Of a stretch of 14,501 nucleotides of DNA, positions 1 through 5,020 are shown piece by piece. Under the pieces are notes generated by a model, which worked only from the letters and a program-made list of their open reading frames with translations, did not search any database and was not told where the DNA came from. Source of the DNA: Candidatus Dojkabacteria bacterium (GTDB taxonomy: Bacteria > Patescibacteriota > Dojkabacteria > J137); the NCBI GenBank assembly GCA_020429545.1, contig JAGQLF010000023.1, positions 1 to 14,501 of the forward strand, written 5' to 3'. Numbering within the stretch: the first letter of the stretch is position 1; each line of letters starts with the position of its first letter. The position numbers and the translations under genes were made by a program.

Positions 1-1
1 C

Positions 2-151
2 CCTAGCTCTAATACAATTGTTTGGAGATATATTATATCTAGCACTAACGAAGAAGTGCTATTTGCGGAAGCTAAGTTAATTGATAGCTCAAACAATCTA
101 GCAGTGGAGTCTTATATTGAAGATACTCTAAACTCAATAAAAGTTTATTAA
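2..151 (+). CDS. C-terminal end of an unidentified protein (partial)
   Basis: An open frame runs in from the left edge and stops at TAA 149-151, giving about 49 residues that end in AVESYIEDTLNSIKVY. The acidic/polar composition and the ending (a short helix, then a hydrophobic strand) resemble the C-termini of secreted or lipoprotein-like hypothetical proteins. No domain can be recognised in so short a piece. The start and any signal peptide lie outside the window. The tRNA-Val promoter begins just after the stop codon, so the gene and the tRNA are probably separate transcription units. Confidence 0.6.
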   Translation, partial: PSSNTIVWRYIISSTNEEVLFAEAKLIDSSNNLAVESYIEDTLNSIKVY

Positions 152-156
152 AAAGC

Positions 157-185
157 TTCAAAATATTGAACTGTACTGATATAAT
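157..185 (+). promoter_or_regulatory. Promoter of the tRNA-Val gene
   Basis: A perfect extended -10 box, TGATATAAT, occupies 177-185. A weak -35 (TTCAAA, 157-162) stands 17 bp upstream. Transcription would begin near 192, about 12 nt before the mature tRNA 5' end. The same TGnTATAAT form recurs before other genes in this window. Confidence 0.7.
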
Positions 186-203
186 AAGCACAGCCTTGAA
201 TAA

Positions 204-280
204 GGGCGGTTAGCTCAGCTGGCTAGAGCATCCCGTTTACACCGGGAAGGCCATAGGTTCGAATCCTATACCGCCCACCA
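204..280 (+). tRNA. tRNA-Val (anticodon UAC)
   Basis: A complete 77-nt cloverleaf. The acceptor stem is GGGCGGT / ACCGCCC, the D-stem GCTC / GAGC, the anticodon stem TCCCG / CGGGA with loop TTTACAC (anticodon TAC, reading GUA and, through wobble, other Val codons). The variable loop has five nt, and the T-stem ATAGG / CCTAT encloses TTCGAAT. The discriminator is A and the 3' CCA is encoded in the DNA. All stems pair perfectly, so the tRNA should be functional. The next start codon follows 29 nt later on the same strand, which allows read-through from the tRNA promoter. Confidence 0.96.
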
Positions 281-309
281 TTATTTACATTTCTCATATT
301 TCTTAATTT

Positions 310-786
310 ATGGATACGAGTGAATTACTTTCAGAAGGATTAAAAGCAGGATTTGGCGGAGGAACTAGTGTTGGAAGTCCTGACAGAGGAAGTTTTATAC
401 TACAATCAAGTCATTACGAACTTGATGGTAACATTTACCATGATGAGTGGGTGAATGGTGGTGGTCAAGAATTAATAAGAACTTCAGATGGTCAAGCTAT
501 GACAAGAACATATGTTGGGAATGTTATATCGGAAGTAAGATTAGAAGAACTAGGGATTACTGAAAAAGATGTGATGAAATTACTAATGAAAGTTATTCAA
601 GAATACGCAGAACATACTCGTTTCGATACTGATTTTGAGATTCAGATTGAAGATTGGCACTATAGCTATTCTGTAACCTATAGGAAAGAAGATCCATTTA
701 TTATTAATGGTATTGAGGAGATTTCTTACAAGAACATTTCAGTTTTTGTGCACACTTTTGGGATTAGTAAGGTAATTGAAGAATAG
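310..786 (+). CDS. DUF5680-like small soluble protein
   Basis: 158 residues with no signal peptide or membrane segment. The layout matches my recollection of the DUF5680 family: an N-terminal helix (LLSEGLKAGF), a strand pair around YELDGNIYHDEW (residues 36-47), the centre NGGGQELIR with TRTYVGNVI (about 49-73), a helix (84-102), then a C-terminal beta region ending in NGIEEISYKNISVFVHTFGI (about 133-152). In that family the equivalent positions read roughly GGxxFxGQExVxxxGxPxWxMxYxG, followed by GxExIxxxxxxVYxxxxHGGxI. The function of the family is unknown. No Shine-Dalgarno precedes the ATG, only a weak CATATT box at 293-298. It may be read through from the tRNA-Val promoter. It converges with the helicase gene, leaving only 2 nt between the two stop codons. 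Confidence 0.65.
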   Translation: MDTSELLSEGLKAGFGGGTSVGSPDRGSFILQSSHYELDGNIYHDEWVNGGGQELIRTSDGQAMTRTYVGNVISEVRLEELGITEKDVMKLLMKVIQEYAEHTRFDTDFEIQIEDWHYSYSVTYRKEDPFIINGIEEISYKNISVFVHTFGISKVIEE

Positions 787-788
787 AA

Positions 789-1949
789 TTACTTCCCTAC
801 AATAAACAATTCCTCCTCTGCTCTGGTTACTGCTGTATATAACCATTTTTTCCACATATCATCATCCATATGGCTGGATCGCTCTTCAAATAAAACAACT
901 CTTTTTGCTTGAGAACCTTGTGCTTTATGAACAGTTAGTGCATATCCAAAATCAAATAAATCTCTTTTACCTATCTTTGCTCTTTCATTAGAAAAATTTA
1001 TTCCTTCTTTATTCCCAAATTGAGGTGCGTAAATAGAGCCTGAATAATCTAAGCCATCATCCATTTGTATTCTTGCAAAGTAGCCATCTTCACCATCGCT
1101 CTCTATAGATTTTATTGTGCCAAGCATTCCGTTATAAATATTTTTTTCATGATTATTTCTTAAACAAATTACTCTATCTCCAATTTTAGGTTCAGGTGTA
1201 AAAAATTCTTTTAAAGAACGCATATGTGCATTTAATCTTGAACGTGTTGCATTAAAACCGCATAGCAATAAAGTCTCCTCATCAACTCTCTCTAATAAAT
1301 CACTAATTCTCATTTGAGCATCATCGCTAGATCTTAAAAATTTTTCAACACCTCTTCCAAATTTTTCTGCAGGTATTTCTCCTTTTTCTCTAGCTAAAAT
1401 GGAAATTTCAATTATTGGATTCCCTTCAGCCTGTCTATGAATTTGTTCTAGTCTTAAGTCTGGTTTCTCCATTAAATTAAATGAGCCTTTTATTGGAGGC
1501 AATTGACCATGATCACCAACTGCTATTATTGGAATACCGTATGAGAGCAAATCATTCCAAATCTCTGAGTCTACCATTGATGCCTCATCAACAATTATCA
1601 AATCTGCTTTTACTTCATCTTTCTTTTTCCAACCTGTAATTTCTTCATTATCGTTTGTAATTGGAGCATAAACTAATGAGTGAATCGTACTTACTGAATC
1701 TTGCTTTTGTTTTGTTTTTGCCTCAGTTAATTTTTGTTCTAACACTCGTGCAGCTTTTCCTGTATAGCTACAAAAGGCAACAATTAATTCTGGATAAGCT
1801 TTTTTTAAATCTTCTCTTAATAAACTAATTAGTGTAGTTTTTCCAGTACCTGCATATCCACCAAGAGTTACATACTGCCTTTTCGGCTTTTTATACCAAC
1901 GTTGTAATATTGAGAGCACATACTCTTGCTCTTTTGTTAGGTCGATCAT
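789..1949 (-). CDS. RecD/Dda-like SF1B DNA helicase
   Basis: A 386-residue ATP-dependent 5'-3' DNA helicase of superfamily 1B. Motifs in order: Q-motif region TKEQEYVL (5-12), Walker A GYAGTGKTT (31-39), motif Ia region FCSYTGKAA (59-67), Walker B LIIVDEAS (117-124), motif III VGDHGQLPP (144-152), motif IV QIHRQAEGNP (169-178), an SH3-like/beta insert beginning GDRVICLRNN (257-266), the UvrD_C_2-like motif V region ALTVHKAQGSQ (337-347) and motif VI YTAVTRAEEEL (371-381). It has the compact single-motor form seen in phage Dda and in many annotated RecD-like ATPases, not the longer RecD2 with N-terminal HhH domains. No RecB or RecC lies nearby, so a stand-alone role in repair, replication restart or recombination is likely. 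The start codon is 6 nt from a TATAAT box, implying a leaderless mRNA. Confidence 0.9.
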   Translation of the reverse strand: MIDLTKEQEYVLSILQRWYKKPKRQYVTLGGYAGTGKTTLISLLREDLKKAYPELIVAFCSYTGKAARVLEQKLTEAKTKQKQDSVSTIHSLVYAPITNDNEEITGWKKKDEVKADLIIVDEASMVDSEIWNDLLSYGIPIIAVGDHGQLPPIKGSFNLMEKPDLRLEQIHRQAEGNPIIEISILAREKGEIPAEKFGRGVEKFLRSSDDAQMRISDLLERVDEETLLLCGFNATRSRLNAHMRSLKEFFTPEPKIGDRVICLRNNHEKNIYNGMLGTIKSIESDGEDGYFARIQMDDGLDYSGSIYAPQFGNKEGINFSNERAKIGKRDLFDFGYALTVHKAQGSQAKRVVLFEERSSHMDDDMWKKWLYTAVTRAEEELFIVGK

Positions 1950-1955
1950 GAGAAT

Positions 1956-1961
1956 ATTATA
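1956..1961 (-). promoter_or_regulatory. -10 box of the helicase gene, leaderless start
   Basis: On the minus strand a perfect TATAAT ends 6 nt before the ATG at 1949, so transcription should begin at or next to the start codon. A TTGACT lies at 1980-1975 but is only 13 bp from the -10, too close for a standard -35. No Shine-Dalgarno is present. Confidence 0.6.
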
Positions 1962-1989
1962 CAGTAGAAATTGAAGTCAAAATTAAAAC

Positions 1990-2165
1990 TAGCTGACGAT
2001 CTGCGAGGAGCGAAGCGACGCGGCAGTCCCATATAGCTATCCGATAAGCTCAACTAACAATTGTTCAAGATTGTTAAGTCGGTTCGCTCAAAATTCCTCA
2101 GGTATAACACCTCCCGTCTCATTCCGATAAATCGGAATGATCCACCCTCCTCTAGGAGGGAATAA
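1990..2165. repeat. Hairpin-rich intergenic repeat block (REP-like)
   Basis: This spacer has no gene and is clearly more GC-rich than its surroundings. It holds at least two structured elements. At about 1995-2030 is a variant of the widespread TGCGAGGAGCGAAGCGAC palindromic repeat known from many bacterial genomes. At 2119-2160 are two back-to-back perfect hairpins: arms TCATTCCGAT / ATCGGAATGA (2119-2128 and 2131-2140), and CCCTCCT / AGGAGGG (2145-2151 and 2154-2160). Neither hairpin is followed by a T-run, so they are poor intrinsic terminators, though the second ends just 5 nt beyond the MGMT stop. Composite elements like these are typical dispersed intergenic repeats. Copy number cannot be judged from this window. 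Confidence 0.65.
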
Positions 2166-2459
2166 TCAGTATTGAAAAATACTTAAATCAATTTTCCCAT
2201 TCTCAAACTTAACCCCTTCATTTTCTAACATTTTTTGTTGCTTACCTGGTCCACCAAATGCATATCCAGAAGCCACAGTTCCATTGGCTCTAACAACTCT
2301 ATGGCACGGATAAATTTCTGGATTTTCATTTCTATGAAGAATTTTTCCAACTAACCTTGGTGTATTTAATCCGCAGGCAATTGCTACTTGTTTATATGTA
2401 ACAACGCTACCTGGTGGAACATTTTTTATATATTCAAATACTTCCTTATAGTTTTTCAT
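2166..2459 (-). CDS. MGMT-family DNA alkyltransferase, catalytic domain only
   Basis: 97 residues covering only the C-terminal DNA-binding/active-site domain of O6-alkylguanine-DNA alkyltransferase, which irreversibly moves alkyl groups from guanine O6 to a cysteine. Visible motifs are the winged-helix segment VVTYKQVAIACGL (19-31), the arginine-finger region PRLVGKILHRN (34-44), the active site YPCHRVV (50-56, acceptor C52) and SGYAFGGPGKQ (64-74). Full-length Ada/Ogt proteins have an additional N-terminal domain that is missing here. The short form resembles alkyltransferase-like (ATL) proteins, but those carry Trp or Ala in place of the Cys, whereas this one keeps PCHR and so may be a true methyltransferase. 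Its start overlaps the stop of the upstream HEPN-like gene by 4 bp, and it is the last gene of the operon. Confidence 0.88.
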   Translation of the reverse strand: MKNYKEVFEYIKNVPPGSVVTYKQVAIACGLNTPRLVGKILHRNENPEIYPCHRVVRANGTVASGYAFGGPGKQQKMLENEGVKFENGKIDLSIFQY

Positions 2460-2872
2460 ACTAATTTTTCAGCAGCTAAGACTAAGTTTTTGGCCTTTGA
2501 TCTTAACTGGTAAACAGTTAATGTTGCGTCAACTTCATGTACCAATTTATTTCTTAACTTATGAGCATCCCAAATAGAATTATAGAATTTCTTTTCAAAA
2601 TGATTTTCTGCATTTTTTAATCGTTCTCCAAGGGTATTGCCTTTTATACCTTTGTGTCTCAAAGCAAAATCTAAAAGCTTATCAGCTCCTATAAGTGCTC
2701 TCTCTAAGTCAGAGCTATGGTTTGACCTTAAGTCTTTTCTAATTTTATTTGATTTATTTTTTACAATTATTTTCCACTCTGCAGCGCCTCCACTGCCTGT
2801 TACAGACAGTACAATGTAAACTACAAACAGAAATATGACTAAAGCAATTAATAAAACTAGTGATGAATTCAT
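2456..2872 (-). CDS. Membrane-anchored HEPN-like protein
   Basis: 138 residues. One N-terminal transmembrane helix (about 4-24) is followed by a soluble, wholly alpha-helical region. Near the end is HKLRNKLVHEVD (about 104-115), which fits the HEPN signature Rx4-6H (R107, N108, H112). In HEPN RNases the Arg and His are catalytic and the polar residue after Arg is conserved. Many small membrane proteins of this plan lie in Patescibacteria genomes without a known job. I infer the HEPN fold from the motif and helix pattern; nuclease activity is not shown. Its ATG overlaps the FMN reductase stop by 4 bp and its stop overlaps the MGMT start by 4 bp, so the three are translationally coupled. Confidence 0.65.
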   Translation of the reverse strand: MNSSLVLLIALVIFLFVVYIVLSVTGSGGAAEWKIIVKNKSNKIRKDLRSNHSSDLERALIGADKLLDFALRHKGIKGNTLGERLKNAENHFEKKFYNSIWDAHKLRNKLVHEVDATLTVYQLRSKAKNLVLAAEKLV

Positions 2873-3429
2873 TTTTCTAATTCTAAATTTTCTCTACCCC
2901 ATTTTAATGTTTTTGCCATCCATATCAATTCTTTATAAATTTTTTTTGTTCTTTCTCTAAATTCGTTATCTAGTAACTCACCTCTGTCGTTAAAAAGTTT
3001 ATCCACGTCTGGAAAATGAAGGTCCTTTTTTAAAACAACCAAGCCTAAAGTTTTAACTACAGTTGCAACTTGTTCTATAGCTCTTACTCCACCCCAAGGT
3101 CCATCAGAAACACCAGCAATAGCTACAGGCTTCTTATTATAATTATTATATTCGCTATCAAGCATTCGTTTAAGCGTACTTGGGTATCCATGATTGTACT
3201 CGGGAGTAACAATAAAAAATGCATCTGACTCATCAACAATCGCCGTATATTTAGGATCTTTAACCTCTTCTCCCTCATCTGGAAAGTCAAAACTTTTTGG
3301 GTCGACAAATGTTATTTCTACATCTTTAAAACTTGTTCCAACTTCGGCAACAAATTTAGCTGCATGTTCTGATAACCTCCCTGTTCTTTTTGTACCAAGA
3401 AGGACTGCTATTTTAAGGCTCATATACAA
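2869..3429 (-). CDS. NAD(P)H-dependent FMN reductase (flavodoxin-like)
   Basis: 186 residues of the NADPH-dependent FMN reductase family (SsuE/azoreductase/ArsH type), which reduces free flavin, quinones or azo compounds with NAD(P)H. Visible are the first beta strand and FMN-phosphate loop IAVLLGTKRTGRLS (7-20), the family hallmark TPEYNHGYPSTLK (75-87) and the second flavin-binding loop SDGPWGGVRA (108-117). The length is normal for the family. The first residues read MYMSLKIAVL. Family members usually start MxLKIAxxxG, so the third codon (ATG at 3423-3421) may be the true start. It is the first gene of the operon with the HEPN-like protein and MGMT, and a palindrome that looks like an operator lies just upstream. 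Quinone or redox stress is a plausible inducer, by inference. Confidence 0.9.
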   Translation of the reverse strand: MYMSLKIAVLLGTKRTGRLSEHAAKFVAEVGTSFKDVEITFVDPKSFDFPDEGEEVKDPKYTAIVDESDAFFIVTPEYNHGYPSTLKRMLDSEYNNYNKKPVAIAGVSDGPWGGVRAIEQVATVVKTLGLVVLKKDLHFPDVDKLFNDRGELLDNEFRERTKKIYKELIWMAKTLKWGRENLELEK

Positions 3430-3448
3430 AAGGTAACTAAGTTACTTT
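3430..3448 (-). promoter_or_regulatory. Palindromic operator-like site before the FMN reductase operon
   Basis: A perfect dyad GTAAC-TAA-GTTAC (3433-3445) extends to AAGGTAAC / GTTACTTT (3430-3437 and 3441-3448) with one G:T position. It is centred about 10 bp upstream of the start codon, where a bound repressor would block transcription. GTAACTnAGTTAC-like sites are, as far as I recall, typical of HxlR-type winged-helix regulators that control flavin or quinone reductases. No such regulator gene is in the window. Confidence 0.4.
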
Positions 3449-3484
3449 AACACAAGACATAAAAATTAAAAATTTATAAGTTAA

Positions 3485-3551
3485 AAGTCAAAATTTAATT
3501 AAAAATAAGACAATCATTAGAAATTTGGTATTTAAGATTCAATTTTGACTT
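3485..3551. repeat. 11-bp inverted repeat in an AT-rich spacer
   Basis: AAGTCAAAATT (3485-3495) and its exact reverse complement AATTTTGACTT (3541-3551) flank 45 nt of AT-rich sequence. The same 11-mer also occurs at 1974-1984 next to the other repeat block. The rest of 3449-3594 shows no gene. Confidence 0.35.
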
Positions 3552-3594
3552 AATAATTTTGCATTTGCAATTATAATTAAAATAGAAGTTTTCA

Positions 3595-3624
3595 TTGAAC
3601 ATTTAATAGAATATATAGTACAAT
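3595..3624 (+). promoter_or_regulatory. Promoter upstream of the tRNA-Ala-like element
   Basis: A -35 box TTGAAC (3595-3600) and a -10 box TACAAT (3619-3624) are separated by 18 bp. Transcription should start near 3631, about 8 nt before the tRNA-like structure. No protein gene follows on this strand, so the promoter appears to serve the small RNA. Confidence 0.55.
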
Positions 3625-3638
3625 ATCGTAATCTTTAG

Positions 3639-3687
3639 GGGGCCGTAGCTTTAGGCTATGCAGTAGGTTCAAACCCTTCCGGCTCCA
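3639..3687 (+). ncRNA. tRNA-Ala-like mini-RNA lacking the anticodon arm
   Basis: 49 nt that fold as an acceptor stem plus T-arm. GGGGCCG (3639-3645) pairs along 7 bp with CGGCTCC (3680-3686), followed by discriminator A (3687). The third pair is G:U, exactly the G3:U70 identity element of tRNA-Ala. The first 12 nt, GGGGCCGTAGCT, match the usual start of bacterial tRNA-Ala. The T-arm has GTAGG / CCTTC around TTCAAAC, with one mismatch. Between them only TAGC-TTTAG-GCTA can form a 4-bp hairpin, and there is no anticodon stem. No CCA is encoded (TTT follows), unlike the tRNA-Val. It is either a tRNA-Ala pseudogene with an internal deletion or an expressed minihelix-like RNA; the promoter upstream favours expression. 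Confidence 0.55.
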
Positions 3688-3695
3688 TTTCTTTA

Positions 3696-4421
3696 TCACA
3701 GAATTCTTTCAGTTTTTATTGCATTTTGATTTTCGTAGTCAGACCAGTCTTCTTCATTTTCAACATATCTTTTCGTGATTCTCAAAGTACAAATAACTTC
3801 GTTAACACATAAATCAGTATCAATATAATAATCTTCAGTAGAAGTTGCAGAATTCTGTTCAGTTATTTTTAAAGTACTTAGATCAATTGAAGAAATTCCA
3901 GTACCACTTCCAGTTCCCCAAGGTCTGTTAGTAAACTCGTTATGAGATGTTTGAAAAAATGCAGTGTCTTCTTCTGTCCAGACTGGAAGTTGCCCTAGGG
4001 TGATATTTGGAATAATTGCTTTTTCTAATCCAGTTGAAGTTTCATAAATATTTAGTTGGCTGTTAAATCCAACATAATTTAGAAAATAGAAATACTTACC
4101 TGTAGGTGACCAATAAATCTTTACACTAGTGTTATCGGGTAGGTTTAAGGCGTCAGTATAGTCTGCTTTATATAATAGGTTTCCATTTTCATCATACATT
4201 TCGAGATATTGTTTATTTGTATTTGGATCAATAAGATGAAGTGCTTTAAATTTATTAGTTCTGTCGCTATGAGCACTAGAGAGGACTAAAGAATCACTAT
4301 TGCTATTAGTCATTACATTATCACCAGCAGGTCTTCCAAATACGTAAAATCCAGTTAGCCAAACGATTGATGTAACTAGAATAATCATTAAAATGAATGG
4401 ATAGTTAATTTTATTTTCCAT
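3696..4421 (-). CDS. Membrane-anchored extracellular beta-propeller-like protein
   Basis: 241 residues. A short cytoplasmic N-terminus is followed by one transmembrane helix (about 7-28) and an extracellular domain rich in beta strands and in Ser/Thr/Asn. The segment IYWSPTGKYFYFLNYVG (102-118) matches the WSPDGxxIxF strand of TolB/WD40-type propeller blades, and PVWTEEDTAFFQTS (146-159) looks like a second blade. Two cysteines, C205 and C211, could form a disulfide. Only about three or four blades fit, so this may be a partial propeller or an unrelated beta fold. I do not recognise a specific family. Its start lies 1 nt after the stop of the TIMP-like gene, so the two are co-transcribed and probably both act at the cell surface. 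Confidence 0.7.
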   Translation of the reverse strand: MENKINYPFILMIILVTSIVWLTGFYVFGRPAGDNVMTNSNSDSLVLSSAHSDRTNKFKALHLIDPNTNKQYLEMYDENGNLLYKADYTDALNLPDNTSVKIYWSPTGKYFYFLNYVGFNSQLNIYETSTGLEKAIIPNITLGQLPVWTEEDTAFFQTSHNEFTNRPWGTGSGTGISSIDLSTLKITEQNSATSTEDYYIDTDLCVNEVICTLRITKRYVENEEDWSDYENQNAIKTERIL

Positions 4422-4422
4422 G

Positions 4423-4968
4423 CTATTTAGTTCTTTTAACTAAGATATAAGATAAGAGTCCTAGCGAAAATAGTGCTATTAATACAATCAGTAAAGCATT
4501 AGAATCTCTATCTGTGGTTTGCTCTGTATTATCATTATTTTGCACTGTATAGTCGTATCTCTTATAGTTTAATTGGTTAAGCTCTGGGATATCCAATGCT
4601 GCCGTATCTAATAATTGTGTTCGAGTACATATGTTAGTTGATAGGTTACCTTCATGCTCATATGCATAAATAAGATAATCTTTTCCTTCTTCAAAGTTAT
4701 AACCACAAGCGGCTGAATTATTAGTTGTTGCGATTGGAGTTGAAAGTGATAAGAGATCACTAGTCCAAGACATAATAGGTTTAACATTTACTTGAAGATT
4801 TAAATCATCAACCTCAGTAATAGACTCTACAGTTCCAGAAAATATTATTTGACCTTTATTAGCTTCTTCAGTTGGAGTGCCAGGTTGTATACATGAACAG
4901 GCTGCTACCGTGCTAGTGCTTATAATACTAATTATGATAAAAGTAGCTAAGAAATATATTTTCTTCAT
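4423..4968 (-). CDS. Secreted TIMP/NTR-like protein with C-terminal membrane anchor
   Basis: 181 residues. A signal peptide (1-23) ends in TVAA, followed by CSCIQPG (24-30). Cleavage before C24 would give a mature protein beginning Cys-x-Cys, as in tissue inhibitors of metalloproteinases, whose N-terminal cysteine binds the protease zinc. Further family-like features are IIFSGTVESI (41-50), a run of strands, AACGYNFEEGKDYLIYAY (86-103) and NICTRT (112-117). Four cysteines (C24, C26, C88, C114) suit the two disulfides of an NTR domain. A Ser/Thr/Asp/Asn linker leads to a C-terminal transmembrane helix (158-176) and the basic tail KRTK. VAAC also fits a lipobox, so lipidation at C24 is the main alternative. 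Inhibitor function is inference: most bacterial NTR-like proteins are uncharacterised. Confidence 0.75.
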   Translation of the reverse strand: MKKIYFLATFIIISIISTSTVAACSCIQPGTPTEEANKGQIIFSGTVESITEVDDLNLQVNVKPIMSWTSDLLSLSTPIATTNNSAACGYNFEEGKDYLIYAYEHEGNLSTNICTRTQLLDTAALDIPELNQLNYKRYDYTVQNNDNTEQTTDRDSNALLIVLIALFSLGLLSYILVKRTK

Positions 4969-4997
4969 AGTTTTACTATTAAAATTCTGATTTATTC

Positions 4998-5005
4998 ATT
5001 ATAAT
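4998..5005. promoter_or_regulatory. Symmetric -10 element between divergent genes
   Basis: ATTATAAT is its own reverse complement and supplies a perfect TATAAT on both strands: 5000-5005 plus for the Dus gene and 5003-4998 minus for the TIMP-like operon. Expected start sites are near 5012 (plus) and 4991 (minus), giving leaders of about 9-15 and 23 nt. No second -10 of similar quality is seen in the 52-bp divergent spacer. Confidence 0.5.
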
Positions 5006-5020
5006 TCATGACGATTAAGA

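Noticed and set aside
780..795. A terminator between the convergent DUF5680-like and helicase genes.
   Set aside because: Only a weak 4-bp GAAG/CTTC pairing exists and the two stop codons are 2 nt apart, so no credible hairpin is present.
2141..2165. On the minus strand AGGAGGGTGGATC resembles the T-box core AGGGTGGNACCGCG.
   Set aside because: Only the first 8 nt match, there is no specifier stem or antiterminator, and the element lies downstream of MGMT rather than before an aminoacyl-tRNA synthetase or amino-acid gene.
2637..2819. Open frames antisense to real genes, for example here and at 10003-10218 or 12548-12730 (plus strand).
   Set aside because: They lie wholly within well-supported genes on the other strand, have low-complexity or unnatural composition, and no promoter or family features.
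3639..3687. The tRNA-like element as the tRNA half of a tmRNA (which also carries G3:U70).
   Set aside because: No tag-peptide reading frame, no pseudoknots and no room between the two acceptor halves; the 5' TAGCT is tRNA-Ala-like, not tmRNA-like.
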